Shown here in pieces: positions 8,197 to 9,353 of a DNA stretch of 9,353 nucleotides. Position 1 is the stretch's first letter. Each line of letters starts with the position of its first letter. A model generated the notes under the pieces. That model did no database searches and was not told where the DNA came from. It saw only the letters and a program-made list of their open reading frames with translations. Position numbers and translations under genes: made by a program. The stretch covers positions 1-9,353 of the forward strand of contig JAHRWJ010000009.1 in the NCBI GenBank assembly GCA_019090185.1. Reading direction: 5' to 3'. The DNA is from Immundisolibacteraceae bacterium. GTDB lineage: Bacteria; Pseudomonadota; Gammaproteobacteria; Immundisolibacterales; Immundisolibacteraceae.

Positions 8197-8295
8197 TGAC
8201 CTGGCTTTGGAATGATCTTAATCCCGCATCTGTGGCGCGTATTTAATAAAACCGGCCATAGAATCCAGCAACCTTTTTGATAGCTATTATGACAC

Positions 8296-8904
8296 TCAAG
8301 CCCCCACCCCAATCGCCTTCGGTTCCAGAATACAAGCCTGCCGGCAGAGACCACAACCGACACATTTTTCATCATCAATCACCGGCCTCACCCCATCCCA
8401 CCGCAAAGCGCCTGGCAGCGGACAACTGTTATCGCAGGCACCACATTCTGGCCCCTGATAAGGTAAACAGGTTTCGACATTGATCGTTAGCGTCGCTAAT
8501 TTGGGTGGCAGCAGTTGCGGAGTCAGCGCTGGCTTTGGTGGGTCACTCTCTGGCGGTGGCGTCTCCGCCGGGTTGGTCTCCGGTAACGCCAGGGCGGTTT
8601 CGTTACAGGCCTCAACACAGGGCCAGTCGCTGCAGAGATGACAACCCTTGTTGAGCAGATCAAGCGCGGGGGTGCCAACCACTTTGGCACCAAGTCGGGC
8701 TGGTAGTGCAAACACCACCTGGTGAGGACAGGCCGCTATACAGTCGCCGCAGCGGCTACAGGAGAGCAGAAAGTCTAATTCGGCGATTGCGAATGGTGGC
8801 CGAATCCACTGTTTGGCCTTTTGCTCGACCTGCTGTTCGGCGTGATTGACAGCACTCCGCGCCCCACGCTTTAGCGCAGATTTAAAAAACTCGCGTCTAT
8901 CCAA
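8296..8904 (-). CDS. napF: NapF-type ferredoxin with four 4Fe-4S cluster motifs
   Basis: This 202-residue protein carries sixteen Cys in four cluster motifs: C49-C52-C55-C59 with CP, C88-C91-C96-C100, C146-C154-C157-C161, and C181-C184-C187-C191. The order, the IRPP segment before the first cluster, and the CLPYQGPECGAC pattern of the third match E. coli NapF, a cytoplasmic iron-sulfur protein tied to periplasmic nitrate reductase maturation. A proline-rich linker of about 30 residues (107-135) between clusters two and three makes it longer than the E. coli protein (about 164). The start is TTG at 8904: an in-frame stop lies at 8926-8928, there is no ATG or GTG between, and the protein has no other Met. 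AGGG seven bases upstream supports it. No nap reductase genes are in the window, so the true partner may differ. The gene follows a membrane protein gene by 36 bases. Confidence 0.85.
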   Translation of the reverse strand: MDRREFFKSALKRGARSAVNHAEQQVEQKAKQWIRPPFAIAELDFLLSCSRCGDCIAACPHQVVFALPARLGAKVVGTPALDLLNKGCHLCSDWPCVEACNETALALPETNPAETPPPESDPPKPALTPQLLPPKLATLTINVETCLPYQGPECGACDNSCPLPGALRWDGVRPVIDDEKCVGCGLCRQACILEPKAIGVGA

Positions 8905-8911
8905 CCGACGG

Positions 8912-8915
8912 CCCT
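8912..8915 (-). promoter_or_regulatory. Shine-Dalgarno site deciding a TTG start
   Basis: Read on the minus strand, this is AGGG, with seven bases (CCGTCGG) to the TTG at 8904. It supports TTG as the true start of the NapF-type gene. Confidence 0.6.
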
Positions 8916-8940
8916 GTTTGATTGTTTAATTTTCGGGTCA

Positions 8941-9353
8941 TCACATTCTCATCAACATTGGCTGCATCAACATCCAGAGGTGAAAACCGGTAATGGTGGC
9001 GGCAAATCCGGTCATCGGCAGTAACTGTAACCGGGTTACCGATTGGTCGGCGGTTAATAAACTCTGACTGCGGTGGCGGATGATGTTGATCGCCAACCAG
9101 AAACCGATCAGCATTAACCCGGCCTGCATTAAATGTAACCACTCAGCGCTGATCCAGAGTTGCTGATGGCGCAGATGTTTCTCGGCCATCGACAGGGGCA
9201 GACTATTTAGGCCCAGTGGATTCAACACCACCTGCAGTGAACCAGCGGTCTCGCGAATTAGGTGATTGAGGTTATGGGCCAGGTGGTAACTAAAGGCCAG
9301 CGGCAAAACAACAAATGCCAGCGCTGCAAAGCTGCGTTTAAAACCGAGCTGGG
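8941..9353 (-). CDS. C-terminal part of a polytopic membrane protein, perhaps an iron-sulfur membrane protein
   Basis: The frame is open from the right edge to a TGA at 8941-8943, giving 136 visible residues; the N-terminus is outside the window. Three membrane segments can be seen: one starting RSFAALAFVVLPLAFSYHLAHNL, one around LMQAGLMLIGFWLAINII, and one around LLPMTGFAATITGFHLWML. The first carries His in the pattern SYHLAHNLNHL (spacing 3 and 4), which places them along one helix face. Such His could bind heme, metal or quinone. No Cys motif is visible in this part. Its place 36 bases before a NapF-type ferredoxin gene, on the same strand, suggests a NapH-like or polyferredoxin-type membrane partner in electron transfer. 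That function is inferred from context and general look, not from a motif. The reading frame itself is well supported. Confidence 0.8.
   Translation of the reverse strand, partial: QLGFKRSFAALAFVVLPLAFSYHLAHNLNHLIRETAGSLQVVLNPLGLNSLPLSMAEKHLRHQQLWISAEWLHLMQAGLMLIGFWLAINIIRHRSQSLLTADQSVTRLQLLPMTGFAATITGFHLWMLMQPMLMRM

Larger units (their letters stand above)
8006..8295. other. Leader/intergenic region of the pqiA-MCE operon
   Basis: These 290 bases separate the ferredoxin gene from the MCE operon, both on the minus strand. They hold a seven-base dyad (8072-8089), a TATACT hexamer (plus-strand positions 8116-8121, read on minus) that resembles a -10 box without a good -35, and a doubtful 43-codon frame. 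I saw no hairpin with a U-run that would end the ferredoxin transcript. The operon promoter is probably here but cannot be fixed by eye. Confidence 0.5.

Noticed and set aside
8193..8378. Minus-strand open frame overlapping the end of the ferredoxin gene
   Set aside because: It overlaps the fourth cluster region of the ferredoxin in another frame and shows no domain or binding site.
8845..8904. Twin-arginine signal in the NapF-type protein (RREFFK near the N-terminus)
   Set aside because: No apolar stretch follows the arginines, and NapF-type proteins are cytoplasmic.

Overview
The window reads as chromosomal DNA of a Gram-negative, probably marine gammaproteobacterium of moderate GC content. 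This is an inference from gene content: an inner-membrane-anchored multi-MCE protein with PqiA partners, a NapF-type ferredoxin, a secreted sulfatase, a lipoprotein with a lipobox, and a MoxR/DUF58 pair. No species can be named. There is no sign of a phage, insertion sequence, CRISPR array, tRNA or rRNA.

Layout from left to right. (1) 1-1999, minus strand: a moxR AAA+ ATPase gene is followed by a DUF58 gene that runs off the left edge. A 30-codon open frame lies in the unusually long gap between them. (2) 2012-3595, minus strand: a single-gene arylsulfatase unit with a strong ribosome binding site at the front. Behind it is a long perfect hairpin with a U-rich tail, which is also the leader of moxR. 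(3) 3583-3945: a divergent intergenic region. It holds a possible 54-codon GTG-start gene and a pair of identical 10-bp palindromes just before the next gene. (4) 3946-4332, plus strand: a small unrecognised lipoprotein gene, the only clear gene on the plus strand. A GC-rich hairpin overlaps its stop codon. (5) 4396-8005, minus strand: an operon of two single-domain PqiA proteins and a six-MCE-domain PqiB/LetB-type protein. (6) 8006-8295: a leader/intergenic region with a small dyad and a doubtful 43-codon frame. (7) 8296-9353, minus strand: a four-cluster NapF-type ferredoxin gene with a forced TTG start, preceded by the C-terminal end of a polytopic membrane protein that enters from the right edge.

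How the genes work together. The PqiA-PqiA-MCE operon should make an inner-membrane complex carrying a periplasmic tube for lipid movement between the membranes. The ferredoxin and the membrane protein before it look like an electron-transfer pair. MoxR and DUF58 are a standard chaperone-like ATPase and vWA-like partner. The sulfatase stands alone, without a visible maturase or transporter. I found no clear undescribed system. The best candidates for novelty are the small open frames at 895-987 and 3686-3850, the paired palindromes at 3902-3927, the hairpin leader of moxR, and the six-ring MCE architecture.
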